Below, in pieces: positions 46,701 through 58,336 of a DNA stretch of 64,000 nt (positions are counted from its first letter, which is position 1; each line of letters begins with the position of its first letter). A program made the translations under genes and the position numbers. The DNA lies in the NCBI RefSeq assembly GCF_963576615.1, contig NC_088708.1, positions 53,493,196 through 53,557,195 of the forward strand, in the 5' to 3' direction. The notes below the pieces were generated by a model, which ran no database searches, was not told the DNA's origin, and saw nothing but the letters and a program-made list of their open reading frames with translations. Origin of the DNA: Watersipora subatra. Its lineage: Eukaryota; Bryozoa; Gymnolaemata; Cheilostomatida; Watersiporidae.

Positions 46701-49700
46701 AAGAAATAAAACTAGGATATGGAAGGATTTATGGCACTTTTTATGTATACATGTGCAACGAGAGAAAAACTCAATAAAAAATGATTTCAAATAATTTGTG
46801 CATCTGACAAACCTTCTGCAGGGTCTGTTTAGCCTCCTTTAGACGATCACTTTTGAAGTAGGCCCTGGCCAGATACAGCAGTACATCTGTGTTGTCGTAC
46901 TTGTAGAACTTCTTTAAGCAATTCTCGTACTGTAGCAATGAAGCATGAGCAAGGTAAGACAATCTACAATATGTCTTTCCTTAACGATATTGCAACTACA
47001 TGGAAGGAAACAACGCTGCCACTCACCATGGTCACGGCAGCGATGTACTGTTTCTGCTCCACGTAGATATGGGCAATGTTCAACCAGACGTCTGAGAAAT
47101 CAGCAGTCGCTTCTCGAACCTGAGCAAAGACATCTCTACCTTCATTAAGTAGACTTTTGTGGGCCAGTATGCAGCCTGAAACCAAAAGGATCGGCTGTTT
47201 ATACATCAATTGCTTATGTTATCGGTTAAGAAAACATCTAGAACAGAAATATAATGTTGAACAATCGACGCAATAAAAGGTGATTATGCCGTTATCTTGA
47301 TAAGTTTACCATTTGTAGGCACAATTTGTAATTATTATCAATCTAAGCACTGTCTAGAGTTGGGCTCGCAGAGGATACTCTCAGACGTACCGATGCCATT
47401 AGCAGCCCAAATATTACGGTTGTCATTTCTGAGCACCTGCTTGTACATAGAGAGTGCTCTGTCTTGGTGCCTCTTCTCTTTGTCTTTATCCTTAATACCT
47501 GCGTGCAGTGTCTGGAGCCAAACATTGCCAAGAGCTGCAGAAGACATAAAAGAGGTGTGACGGAGTCACTGCTTTCACTGCTGGCAGAAGAGAACTCCAT
47601 CATGAACGTGCGTTAAACCACAAAGACATGTCCCATAATAAAAATATAGGTACATTATTAACAGGCATAGGAATTTTCAGCATGTTTGCTATTTTGTGAC
47701 ATAGCCAGAAAAACCAAAGAGATGATGTGTCGCCAAAACATCCTGCTTTGACAAATTTGTACAAATCGAAGAAAGTGCTAGGATCACTAGCGCACTGGCG
47801 CAGAAACAGATCCTGATTCCTACCAATCAATGAGTATGGATCATCTTTGGTGGTCGGACGAGAGAGGATTCGCTCAAACTTCTTCTGACCAGGTCCCCAT
47901 TCCTGCTTGGCAAGATGGAGGTTGCCAATGAGTGACCATGCATCTGGGTGGTCTTGGTTGATCTGTAGGGCTTCTTTGAACCAATCAGAAGCCTCATAAA
48001 TCTGTCCACGGTCTCGTGCCATGCATCCAAGCCTGAGATAGCCTAATGAAGTACATATCAAACATGTCAAAACAAAATTGGCTATTTCATCTAAAACATG
48101 GAAGTATGGGCAGCAAAGATTTACATATGTAATTAAAGCACATAAATTACATAATTTTCTTTATTGTATATTTCAATAGATCAGAGTCTTGGCTTTCGAA
48201 TGAGCTATTGTTTGCCATGGTGAGACAGACATTGGTTGGTGTTTATAGGATTTCCCCAGAGCTCTACCGCGAAAAAGTTTACTGGCATAGTCTCGAAAAT
48301 TGTGACATCACAATTCTCATATTCGTTGTTGTGTGCTCTTACCGCTTATTTATCAACTACGAAAGTGACGATAATGACGCTAGTGGCAGGCGAAGGTGGC
48401 AGAACGAATGAAGATGACAAAGGAATCAGTGCCATCAGTTCTCCATGTACATATTATTTCTATGATAAGTACTTCAGACTCCAAGAACCATACTATATTT
48501 TCCCGATGATATTATGCACTAGCTCTTTATTTTTAATGCGATGTTAAGGGTGACGACTGAGACTAATTAATTTCAAGCATTGCATGATCTCGGCGAAAGT
48601 GCGATTGACATTTAGTCCTAGGGCCACGCCACCGCAGGTCATAATTTAATCGATGTGATTTCATTACCTTTATCAATGACAGTACATTTATTGAAGCATA
48701 ATTAATTAACCTAGAACATGTGTTTGTATTGGTCAGGCGTTAGCACGATCGCGGGCATTGTTGATTATCTAGAATCTTAGTTTATTATTAGCGCTCTCCG
48801 GGTTTAACAGCACCGATTGTCAAAGAAAAATGCAGCCTCAATGGCAACGAAAGGGATCGATGACCTAAGGCTAAATGAGAATTATGACGCCACATTTTGA
48901 GTACCTGAACTAAGTGTTTTTTTTTCAGGATGTACTTTTGACACCCCATTTTTCATAGTTCTATTATTCTTTGTGTATTGAATATAGGCTCATTCGAAAG
49001 CCAAGACTCTGATGTATTGAAATATATAATAAAAAAATGACGTAATTTATGTGCTTTAAGCCATAAATAATACGATTAGTCTTAGCGGTTAGCGAACGAT
49101 AGTTCTAATCGATTAGCGATTAAAAAAAGAAAAACACAAAAAGTAGTAAAAAGCAGTAAAAGAATTTAAAAAATCATAAAAAACACAAAACAAGCAAAGG
49201 AGCATACAGAAAGTAATGAGTAAACGAGAGACGGCACTGAGTATTAGAGCTTCATAATTTAATTGTTTGCTGGCGATGTTGAAGGTAGACGATTTGAATA
49301 TCACCACCATTTAGAGAGATATTGCCAATCGTATAAATGATATAATTAGGTAATGGCGATTTATCTCGCACCTGACTAGTTTTAGCTGGAACTAATATGC
49401 ATGAGTCTTCTGGTCTTAGAATACGCTCAATTAAGGGCCTCCATACACACATTCCGAGTACATTCATGAAATACATTTTTATAATAATCATGAACACAAA
49501 ACAGTTTCTTTTTAAGTTGAAATATACAAATTACTAGTAACATAAACTTACAAGTTTTTTCACGCAATAATATACCCTACATAAATGATTTGCGATATAT
49601 CAGGATTTAATATTGCAAATTTGCAATAACAAATCATCTGATTTTTGGAAATTGCGAAGATCTACTAAGTATAAGATATATTTAGAGTGACAAACAATGG

Positions 49701-52700
49701 ACATGAGCTGACCACTCACAGTCCACGTAATTCGGGTGCTCCTTGAGAATATTCTTGTACAGTTTTTCAGCACGGTTATCCTCATTCCTAGCCTCATAGA
49801 GCCGTGCGAGGTTGTAGGTGGTCGTTACAGAAATAGCACTATAGTAGTGTTCATCATGCTCGCTCTCCCTCTTGGACCTCTCTAATGAAGCCTCGTAGTA
49901 TTTCTGTTAAATGAGAACAACTCCTGTCATGATAGTAGAAGACTGAGGAGGTGAAACAAAGCTAACTTGGACTAACATGAGCAAGTATAACAGACGAATG
50001 AGAGTAAAAGTTCCTACCTGTGCATCACTGAGATTACCAAGACGGAAGTGGAGCGCGGCGACATTGTTGAGAATTTCGGGAGGGACATCAGCTTCAACTT
50101 TCTCTCTTAGAATACTTGTTGCCTTGCCGTATGCAGTCAGTGCTCCCTGGTAAGACAGCAAAACTAATAAACTTAGTGCTTCTACTGTTGTGAGTCATTC
50201 AGCGAGAAGATAACATATTGTAGTCATATGAAATGATCAGCCACCAGCTTCTGACCTGCACATCATTTGACTCCAGAATCTGAGCGAGTTCTATCCAAGC
50301 CTCCACATCATCAGGGTACTGGTCAGTCACCTTGCGGAGGTGTTGCTACGATGACAAATAAGAATCTCAGGTTCCAGAAACAGTTGCATCCTCAATATAT
50401 CTATTTACTTAGTTATACACCTACATAACTACAAACCTCTAACTGCACTTGAACACAAGAATTCTCACCTTGGCTAAGTCTCGTTTTTCCGGCTCGGGCA
50501 AAGTAGCATAGAGAGATCCTAATATCTTCATTGTCTCGTAATTGGTAGGCTGCGCTTTTAAAACTTTCTCAAAGCACTGCGATGCCTGCAAGCCAACAGA
50601 TTAATAGTGTTCAGAGCGTAAATACGCATGATGTTTCCATGACGCGGATGATGCGAACTTGGAGTTGAGTTACCATTGCAGTTAAGCTACCGCGTGATAT
50701 GTATTTTAATGGACATTCACATTATATATAGCTGTACATTTTTCTATCTTACCAAATGGCAGGTAAAATATAAAAACAATGAGAAAACAAGCAAATTTTC
50801 ATACATGAAGAGAGCTCTATGTCATCACTCTACATCACAACAAATAAACCTATATTATCAAATTGACATAAAAGTAACATACATTGCTGGTGTCATTCCT
50901 ATGAATATACATCTGCCCGAGACCATAGTAGGGCAAAACAAAATTGGCTGAAGCGAACTGAGTCGACTGATAGTAATATTGGAAGGCCTGGTCGTAGTCA
51001 TTTTGTACGTGAAATGCCCGGGCCAGCTGATAGCAGCTCTCCGCTCTCATCGACTCATTCTCTGTGTTGTGAAATGCATGCAGTGCCAAGTGCTGTACCT
51101 TCTGGTAGTCCTGCCACAAATAACATAAACGTATGCATGAATCATCAGCGCTTCTTAACCTAGCCTGTCTTGACAATCTGTTGTTTTTGTGGAGTTGTTC
51201 CCCCGTCGAGTGGGCGACCAACACAACAGCTTGTCACAAGACGTACTGCACCTGATGCATCAGCTGCACTGACAGGGAGTTGTTCTCTTCCGTCTATGCG
51301 GCTTGGCTGCGATGTTATGGCGGTCGCTCCCTTGGTAATCATAACGGATTTCGCGCAAAAATTTATGAAAAAAAAAGATTGCAAGGTTTAACCAGAGATC
51401 AGTTTCTGCTTTAAACGTTAGTAAAATTTAAGAATAAAATAAATTGAAAATAAAACTCATAAGAACAAATAAACTGACTGATACAAAAATAGAAATAAAA
51501 CTGACTGAGCGCACAAATAACGACATGTTTAGTTGCTGGTGTTGCCTAAGTTCTCAAGTTCTACTAAAGTTTACCGCAGAGACTGGTCGCTGGTTAAATG
51601 TTGTAATCTTATTTTTTCTACATAAGTTTTTGCGCAAAATTCGTTATGATTACCAATGGAGCGACCGACATAACATCGCAACCAAGCCGCATAGACGGAA
51701 GACAACAACTCCCTATAAGTGCAGCTGATGCATCAGGTGCAGCACGTCTTGTGACAAGCTGTTGTGTTGCTCGCCCGATCAACGGGGGAACAACTCCACA
51801 AAACAACAGTTTGTCAAGACAGGCTATTCTTAACCCTCCAGCTAATCTCACTAATAGTGTGCAAAGGGAAGGCAATTCCTAGAAGTGAGTCAGAGATTTA
51901 CTCTGGTTTAGATTTATTATTTAGAATCGGAGGTTTACAATGTCTAGCATAGTGTGATTACATCACCGATCTTTGTATCCAAGTATACCATTAAAGATGT
52001 GGTTGCATCAAAAAATTCAATTTAATGAAATTAAGACCCATAAAAGGCTAAAACATCAGCTACAATTTGATGCCATTTTTGTCTTTGTAGACCAACCCTG
52101 TCCAGAGATATATGCGTTTGAATGAAGCCCTCTTTTAAAAAGCTCACGTTCCAGTGGGTGCTTCTTTCGTGACGTCACAAGCAAGATATCTGAAACGAAA
52201 CCACGAGCGATAAATATGAGGTCGCTTCGTTAGCCAATCATGAGCGCGAAATTTTTATATTGGCCGTAATAAATGTTATCACTCGTAAAACGCGTTGTCT
52301 GTGATCTCGAAGATTCTCATCGTTAGAGAATTCATTCTCATTCGTTAGAGAATTCTCATCGTTACTGATTCAACACGTTTCAACAATTACTAAGTTATAC
52401 ATAGTTTTAAAATGGCTTCAAGTTCGAGCGACTGCGACTCAGAGTTATCTGAGCAACTTTTAGTAAAAGATTGGAGTAGACAGCCTATAGTCAAAGCTGA
52501 CAGGCGTCAGCAGCGTTTTGCTGCAGAGGAAGACAGAATGGAGGTAAATTAACTTAGAGTCTTCTATACTTAAGTAAATGTAATATTTTTATAGTCATAA
52601 ATACATATACTAATTAATAAAATGATAATTCTTTGCTATCTCCAATCATCGTTTCATAGCTTATCTGCCGTTTTACCTAGCTTTAATATTTTTTTCCAAT

Positions 52701-55700
52701 TTTCTTTGGTAAATTAGTCATGATTACAAATTATTTTCACTCGTAGGAAGTGGGTAAAATCGAGTGATCATTGCAAATTTTTAATTTCCAGAATCAAAGC
52801 TTCAAATCATTGGCTTGGCGTACTTGTGCCTTTATTAAATGTTTATTCGTTTTTAAAATTACACTCGCAATCTATTTAACTCCCAATTTGGAAGCTGTCA
52901 ATAGATACGCTTTAGAATGACATATCTATGAATGACATATATTTATTGCATTTGTTTTACTGATTGCAGAATGTTTATGTCGTCCCACCAGCCGAAGAAG
53001 CTTTGTCAGTGTGGAAACTGCCATAAAGGGGAAAGAGAGATTTGAATGTGTGCTGCATAAGCCATGATGTTTTATTTGAGTTTGTTGCAGTAGATGAATT
53101 TGTCTTATTGTATCAGCTAATACTATGTGAGTGGCCACGACTTGATGAATATTTTTAATAAAAGCTTAATGCCGAGATGAAAATATTTTTGCTTGTAAAA
53201 ATTATATAATAAAATAATATTGTTGAAGATAATGCAAAACATGATTTGCAGAATATTGTAGTGAATTGGATATGGTATATGGATGTCCGCAGAACTGGAG
53301 AATGTGAGTTCAAATCCAGTTTGCAGCAGACTTCTCATCCTTAAAACTATATCCCTATCTATATTCTTTTCAAAGACGTGGCTTGCTTATTTCACTTCGG
53401 TAGTATTTGGTAAGAATACTACTAGTAAGAAACTAGTACGTAGACGGTGTAGGCAATGATATACAGCCCCGCCCCAAGGATAGGCGACAGACATAATGTG
53501 GGCGGGGCTTATGGGAGGCTGTATATCGTTAGTATGGGTAGCTGCAGAACTGTGCTGATACAAAGACCTCGTTCTACATAGTTGGCTTGACAGAATTACC
53601 GTAGACCGGTAGAATTGGTAGTCGGTACCCAAATGTTTACACAACATTTGGAGAAAGTGAGTAGAACAAATTTTCAATTTTTGTTATTTGAGGCCTTTGA
53701 AACATTCATAATAATGCATCTGTAGCAGGATTTAAAATTTTATTCTAGCCAACATGAGCAAATACAAAATAAAATATATGCCAATAGAGCCGCGTAAGAC
53801 TAGACTTTTATCACAAATAGCCGATGTGAATACGAGAGATAGAGACAGGTTGCCTAACGCGTGACATCATTTTGGGCAAGTCTGGGCACGTTTTTGTGGC
53901 CTGAGCGTTTTTACGGCGATCAGATTTTTTTCGGTTTTAATCTTCAAATATCTTGGCAATGTGATCGCGTAACACAACAAACAACATATCAACTGATAGA
54001 GAAAAAAATGCTTTCTTTTAAGATCAACTCAAATTTGACGCAACCACATCTTTAATGTAGAAAACTTCTACTCGCACACAAAGAGTATGATGAAACGATG
54101 TATAAAACTTCTCACCACTGTCACTATCCAGTTCTTACAACAAGCGTACTTGGCAGCCACAAAAACAGTCAATTGTCCTTACTTTGTATTAGTACATGTA
54201 TGACGCCACTTACATTAACCATATAATGACATTTGAATGTTCCTTGATAATATTACTACAGTACCCCCTCGGGTTACGATGTCCATGTTATATGAGTTTT
54301 CGCCGTAAGATGTGGAACTTGATGTATTTTCGTCCCCGCCGTACGACATTTTTTCCGCCATACAATATCACCAAGATTTTTTTCGAAATTAAAATATAGG
54401 CAGTCGGTGAGCTGAAAAAGTTAAAATAATGAAGACGCCTAATATATGCTATTCACCAAAATTCCTCTCACAACATTTTAAAGATACACGATACAAGATA
54501 TCTCTCTTTCCCTCTCTCTGACAAAATTGAAGTTTAATGAAATACATACTAAAATTTAGCTTTATGTATGTGTTTAGTAAGCTAAATTCATGAAAATGAA
54601 ATTCAACATTTATGTTATGCGTCTTTTTGAAGGTAAGAACTCCCTACATACTATACGTACTGCACATAGTACATTGTAATGTTACATGATGCCGGTAATG
54701 TTGCATATTATTGTAGATCATAACCGCTAAATACACTAAAATTACCATAGGTAACTATAGTTACTAAGGTTAACTAATGATCACTTTTGTTACTACTTTT
54801 CAATATGTTCAGTATGTATATAAAATTTTGATGATTTTTACCAGGGGTTGTTTGCATTAGACAACTGCTATGGGTTTCCATACTTCTCTATAGGGCAATT
54901 TCGGGTTACGATGCCAACACTGGAACAAATTAAAATCGTATAGGGGGGGGGGGGTGGGGGGGGGGTTGCACTGTAGTCTTAACAATTAAGCATTGCTATC
55001 AATGATCCAATGTTTCCTTAAATATCATAGTTACCCTAGGACACTTATATTTCGCTAGTATTTAGTTTCGTGAATAGCATACAGAGTAAAATTTCGCTGC
55101 AACTTAATTTCGCAGCTCTGATGAGTGCGAAAATATAGTGATGTGAAAACAAATGCAATGGAACAAACATAATTAAATTCCTCAAGTTCGGTTCACTAGT
55201 AAGAAAAAAATGTTCAATTTGGGACTAGTTTGTAATTGTGAACCGCAGGTAGAATTGTGTGGCCGAGATCGATAATGAAATTTGATCGCTTGCTGCCATT
55301 TGTTTCTTGGACTATCAATGAGCAAAGCTATTTAATTCCGCGTTTTCACTCGTTCTTATGATAGTTTAGTTTCGCTCATGAAATTTTCACGAGAGGATGA
55401 CTCCACGAAAACGCTAAAGTTAGACGAGGCAAATGCATAAGTGTCCTAGGGTATATCAGGTTGTCATATTTTCTAATGAGTACCACACTTATAATTACTA
55501 ATACCCTGGCAAGCTGGTGTGCTGTTAGAGAGATCGTTAGGTGTGCCCATAAAGCACAGCAAATCCCTATTTGCCCAATTAGTTGGAACCAGTAATCGAT
55601 TGGAACAGGTGTTAGAATGTTAACCGCCAAGGCAAAAGTAACTTTGAATCCGATATGATTCAATTGTTTCCCAACCACTGACAGTGGCTTCAGAGAGATG

Positions 55701-58336
55701 GACGAACATGACTTTTATCATAATAAAAAAGATTGATATTTGTATTGGTCTATATCTACTGTATTATTAGAATCATTTTTTCAACATTGGACATTCAAAG
55801 TATTTTGAAGCATTGCAGTATCAGAAGTTTAAAGCTTATAAAAATTGAAGATGAAGCATCAAAGATTTCAAAACAGCAAAAATATACAAGCTAAGTAATA
55901 AATTTCACTAAGTCTATGTTCAAGTAAGGCATGCCACGAATAGCAATCATCTCTACCTCGGAAACTACTCATCGCCCTAACGAACAATAAAAACTTTGTT
56001 TATAAATGATGCAGATTTTAACTTTATTTACCTACAATTGAGTTTTGTACATTTATCTCTTCACATAGTTTTATATAATTACATAACGTATTGTTGTAAT
56101 GTGTAATTACCTTAAGAAATTTCAAAAAATTATTTTTAGTTTTTCGGGGTGTAGAAAAAATTAGAGTATTCTTATGGGAATAGTTGAACCATTCGACAAT
56201 TTTAACAAAAGAAGCAGATTTCAGAACAAACGATTTTCATATGTACTGGTTTGAATGTTTCCATACATCTACATGTACACTCAATCAGATCTTTTTATGG
56301 TTGCATATATAATCCGACAGACGGCAGCTCCTAGATCGACTCAAGCAGAGAAGATAGTTCTAGACTTTAAATATTTAAGGAAAAAAATGGAGAAAGGTGA
56401 ATTTGGAGCCATTACATGAAGGTTCAACAAACCTTTTTATAGAAGAAGTGGTTAGCAAGATGGTTGAGAACCATAGGATTGGCAGAGTCTATTGTGTAGG
56501 CTTTGGAGAGCAGCTGCACACCATTCTTTATAGAGTCTTGAGTCTTATTATTCAGCTCCATTATCGAGCAGCCAACCAAAGCCCCGACACACTGTGGGTC
56601 CAAGTCTAAGGCTCGATCAAATGCATGCCTAAAATGTCGAAAATACTTTTCACCTATGCATGCTATATATAATAATTTATTAACTGAAGATAGAATTTTT
56701 GATAAATCAAAATCAGAGGTATCTCCAGCTATTGATGTGTATTTAGATGTATTTGGCAATCTTGTGATCACATGCTGTGTTGTCTATCTGATACACACAA
56801 AATCATAGCAAACCTGGCTTTTTCTGGTTTATTCAATTTAAGAAAGCAATGACCCATCCCAAGACGAACTGATGCAGGGCAGTTAGGGTTGGTTCTTAAT
56901 GCCTTCTTGTAGTAGGCCAACGCGCCTCTGTAGTCCTTCTTATTAAATGCTATGCATGCCTTCCCAAGCAGGGATGGAATGTTGCTAGGAGATTGGCCAA
57001 GCACGAAATTGAACTGGGCATCTGCTTGCTCCATTTTGTCTCCTTCCAGTAAACAGAAGTAGGCTCTACCCAGCAAATGATTCTGTAAAAAAACATATGC
57101 AAACAAATGTGCAGTGATTACTATTACAATCAGTGTATGGACAAAAAAGGATCTCACGATTCCTGCCAAAATATCATACCTATTTGGAAACTATTAGAGA
57201 ATACCATGGCTGATTTAACAAAATAATTTGTTAAAATAGCAACAAGGGTGCATTACTTACAATTTCAATCCATATGACATTTGAAAATGCTGAAAAATTT
57301 GTTTCAAGCCAGACTTATGCAAAAAACACCATTAGAAGATCTTTCGCTTCCATATCATTGATATGCCCAGCTATCGGTTGTTGTATAAAATACGGGACAT
57401 GCGGATGGTACACACACAATATATCCACAGCACCGCAATTCGGCGGCATTACAAATTCTCCTAGAGCATGACTAAGAGCATAGAGTACATATTAATTATT
57501 TCACTAATTTCAAAATGTAATGCAAATTTAGCTAGAGCTGTTTATTTGGTGCAACCTAAGACCATATAATCTTGCTCCCAATGGTCTGACTATAGGCGTG
57601 CTTCACGTTGCTATCGACAAGTATTTTAGTGTGCAACTGGCATTGGTGACGCAAATAGAAAATCATTAGCTAATAGTGATCTAACCTGATCATACATGAT
57701 GATCTTGTCGGCGGTTGTATAGAGAAGAGTGGCCCGAGTAAACAGCTCTCTCTTACGGTCTTTGTTTTTTTCAGCATGCGCTTTTTGTACATAATATGCA
57801 GCGAGCGTGTCCAAGGCCTTCATCTGATCTTTTTCATAGTCAGCATAGCTATAATTGGCATCTTGTCTGGAGGATTCTAAAATCTTTTCAAAATCATCTT
57901 CATTTCCTTGTTTGTAGTATTCGATCTGAAAAAAAATGCAAGATAAGAACATTCAAGTAAAAATTTCACTTGAACATTTTCCCATGTGTATGTCTGATTT
58001 TGCGTTAATAAACCGAGTTGCCTACCGCCAGTGTAACCCAAACATTCAAAGGGCAGCCCTCCTGCTTCAAAATCGTCAAAACTTCCTCTCCATCTGGAAG
58101 CGTTTCGAGATCTAATTCGATCACCTGCAATCAAAAAGTGCCACATACTACGTATTATATAAGAAAAAACAAAATACACAAGTTGTGCTCTAAAAATGCA
58201 CCACAAGTATTCCCGTGTGCACCACAAGCAGTGCTTGCTTCCTGACCAAACATGTTTACAGTAAACCAAGTTGGGATACAGCTCTTACCTCATCTGTGTC
58301 TCTTAATGGAATCTCAATCGTACCGCTCGATGTCAT
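40775..58336 (-). CDS. CTR9: RNA polymerase-associated protein CTR9 (Paf1 complex), complete, 21 coding exons
   Basis: Role (family): nuclear TPR scaffold of the Paf1 complex, which travels with RNA polymerase II and supports H2B ubiquitination and H3K4/K36 methylation. Exons from the start: 58336-58289, 58124-58026, 57925-57686, 57082-56814, 56628-56433, 51110-50883, 50585-50469, 50345-50256, 50146-50018, 49903-49720, 48042-47824, 47534-47391, 47175-47027, 46929-46813, 46523-46378, 45580-45373, 45278-45147, 42144-42029, 41944-41741, 41316-41248, 41039-40775. Phases agree throughout; total 3369 nt, 1122 residues (human 1173). Start [19 protein letters not shown] arrays span about residues 30-790 ([68 protein letters not shown]). 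A charged coiled coil follows at about 790-905 ([11 protein letters not shown]), then a Lys/Ser/Asp/Glu-rich tail. The last exon has three 10-residue repeats (SEGSKKAG(S)). Intron 5 (51111-56432) and intron 17 (42145-45146) are large and transposon-filled. Confidence 0.96.
44105..44136. repeat. 13-bp stem hairpin
   Basis: CCGACGTTGATTC (44105-44117) pairs exactly with GAATCAACGTCGG (44124-44136) around a 6 nt loop. It is adjacent to the larger hairpin at 44150-44267. Confidence 0.9.
44150..44267. repeat. Long hairpin, about 52-bp arms
   Basis: The arm 44150-44201 (ACGGGCTAGCCGGGTCACGC, then a diverging base or two, then GGATTTTCGCCACGC and ACATACAAAAC) is the near-exact reverse complement of 44216-44267, with a loop of about 14 nt. 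It is much more GC-rich than its surroundings. ACTATTCATC motifs flank it, with an inverted counterpart GATGAATAGT near 44028, so a still larger foldback exists. Confidence 0.93.
48137..49055. mobile_element. 919-bp TTAA-flanked MITE
   Basis: TTAA at 48133-48136 and 49056-49059. The inverted ends are about 75-80 bp: AGCACATAAATTAC, then TATTTCAATAGATCAGAGTC, then TTGGCTTTCGAATGAGC, all repeated as reverse complement at 48980-49055. The interior has no transposase; the open frames at 48208-48547 show no domain. It lies in CTR9 intron 10. Confidence 0.85.
51161..51825. repeat. Large inverted repeat (about 210-bp arms) with an open frame in each arm
   Basis: The left arm 51161-51372 starts TAGCCTGTCTTGACAATCTG; the right arm (about 51615-51825) is its reverse complement with scattered differences, and about 240 bp lie between. 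Each arm has an open frame running outward (51384 to 51160 on minus; 51646 onward on plus) with shared text [19 protein letters not shown] and [12 protein letters not shown] occurs just outside each arm (51155 and 51830). Probably a foldback transposon. It lies in CTR9 intron 5. Confidence 0.88.
52412..53158 (+). pseudogene. Frameshifted P2X7-ballast-domain gene of a TTAA element
   Basis: Exon 1 (52412-52543) encodes 44 residues starting [15 protein letters not shown], preceded by an A-rich context and ending at GAG before GTAAAT. Exon 2 starts at 52970 after TTGCAG. It reads first [11 protein letters not shown], then in a second frame [13 protein letters not shown], then in a third frame [20 protein letters not shown] and [17 protein letters not shown] to a stop at 53158. 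The combined CQCGNC...CC and following hydrophobic segment is the cysteine signature of the P2X7 cytoplasmic domain. Two frameshifts make it a pseudogene. The C-terminal AYR segment was not found. Confidence 0.62.
53458..53527. repeat. Inverted repeat with GC-rich core
   Basis: GATATACAGCC (53458-53468) pairs with GGCTGTATATC (53517-53527), and inside it CCCCGCCCC faces GGGCGGGGC. The GC-rich core stands out from the AT-rich surroundings. It lies inside the 51995-54051 element. Confidence 0.8.
54259..54973. mobile_element. 715-bp TA-flanked MITE with a poly-G end
   Basis: TA at 54257-54258 and 54974-54975. Left end CAGTACCCCCTCGGGTTACG; the right end in reverse starts CAGTGCAACCCCC and later contains GCATCGTAACCCGAA, matching the left end's GGGTTACGATG. 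The right end has runs of 12 and 10 G split by one T (54943-54965). It lies in CTR9 intron 5. The small plus-strand open frame at its left end is repeat-derived. Confidence 0.78.
55034..55451. mobile_element. 418-bp TA-flanked MITE
   Basis: TA at 55032-55033 and 55452-55453 flanks CCCTAGGACACTTAT and its exact reverse complement ATAAGTGTCCTAGGG. Further in, TTTCGTG-type motifs are also inverted. No coding capacity. It lies only about 60 bp from the MITE at 54259-54973. Confidence 0.88.
55490..55720 (+). repeat. Dispersed core shared with the 10.6-kb and 28.6-kb elements
   Basis: Contains GAGAGATCGTTAGGTGTGCC, CAGGTGTTAGAATGTTAACC and a CCAACCACTGACAGTGGCT stretch. Diverged versions lie at 28900-29110 (GAGAGATCGTCAGGTGTG, GCAGGTGTTAGAACATCTGT) and 11820-12000. 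It may be a SINE-like module carried by those elements or inserted independently. Confidence 0.6.

Larger units (their letters stand above)
51995..54051 (+). mobile_element. 2.06-kb TTAA element carrying a second P2X7-ballast-like gene
   Basis: TTAA at 51991-51994 and 54052-54055. Ends AGATGTGGTTGCATCAAA and TTTGACGCAACCACATCT are inverted repeats. The terminal repeat differs from that of 19813-23862, so it is another family using the same target site. It contains the broken ballast-domain gene (52412-53158) and no recognisable transposase, hence non-autonomous. A truncated relative lies at 32040-32238. It lies in CTR9 intron 5, opposite to CTR9. Confidence 0.82.

Noticed and set aside
53230-53340. 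B-box-like GAGTTCAAATCC suggesting a tRNA or SINE
   Set aside because: No convincing A box at the right spacing; it lies inside a transposon next to the ballast pseudogene.
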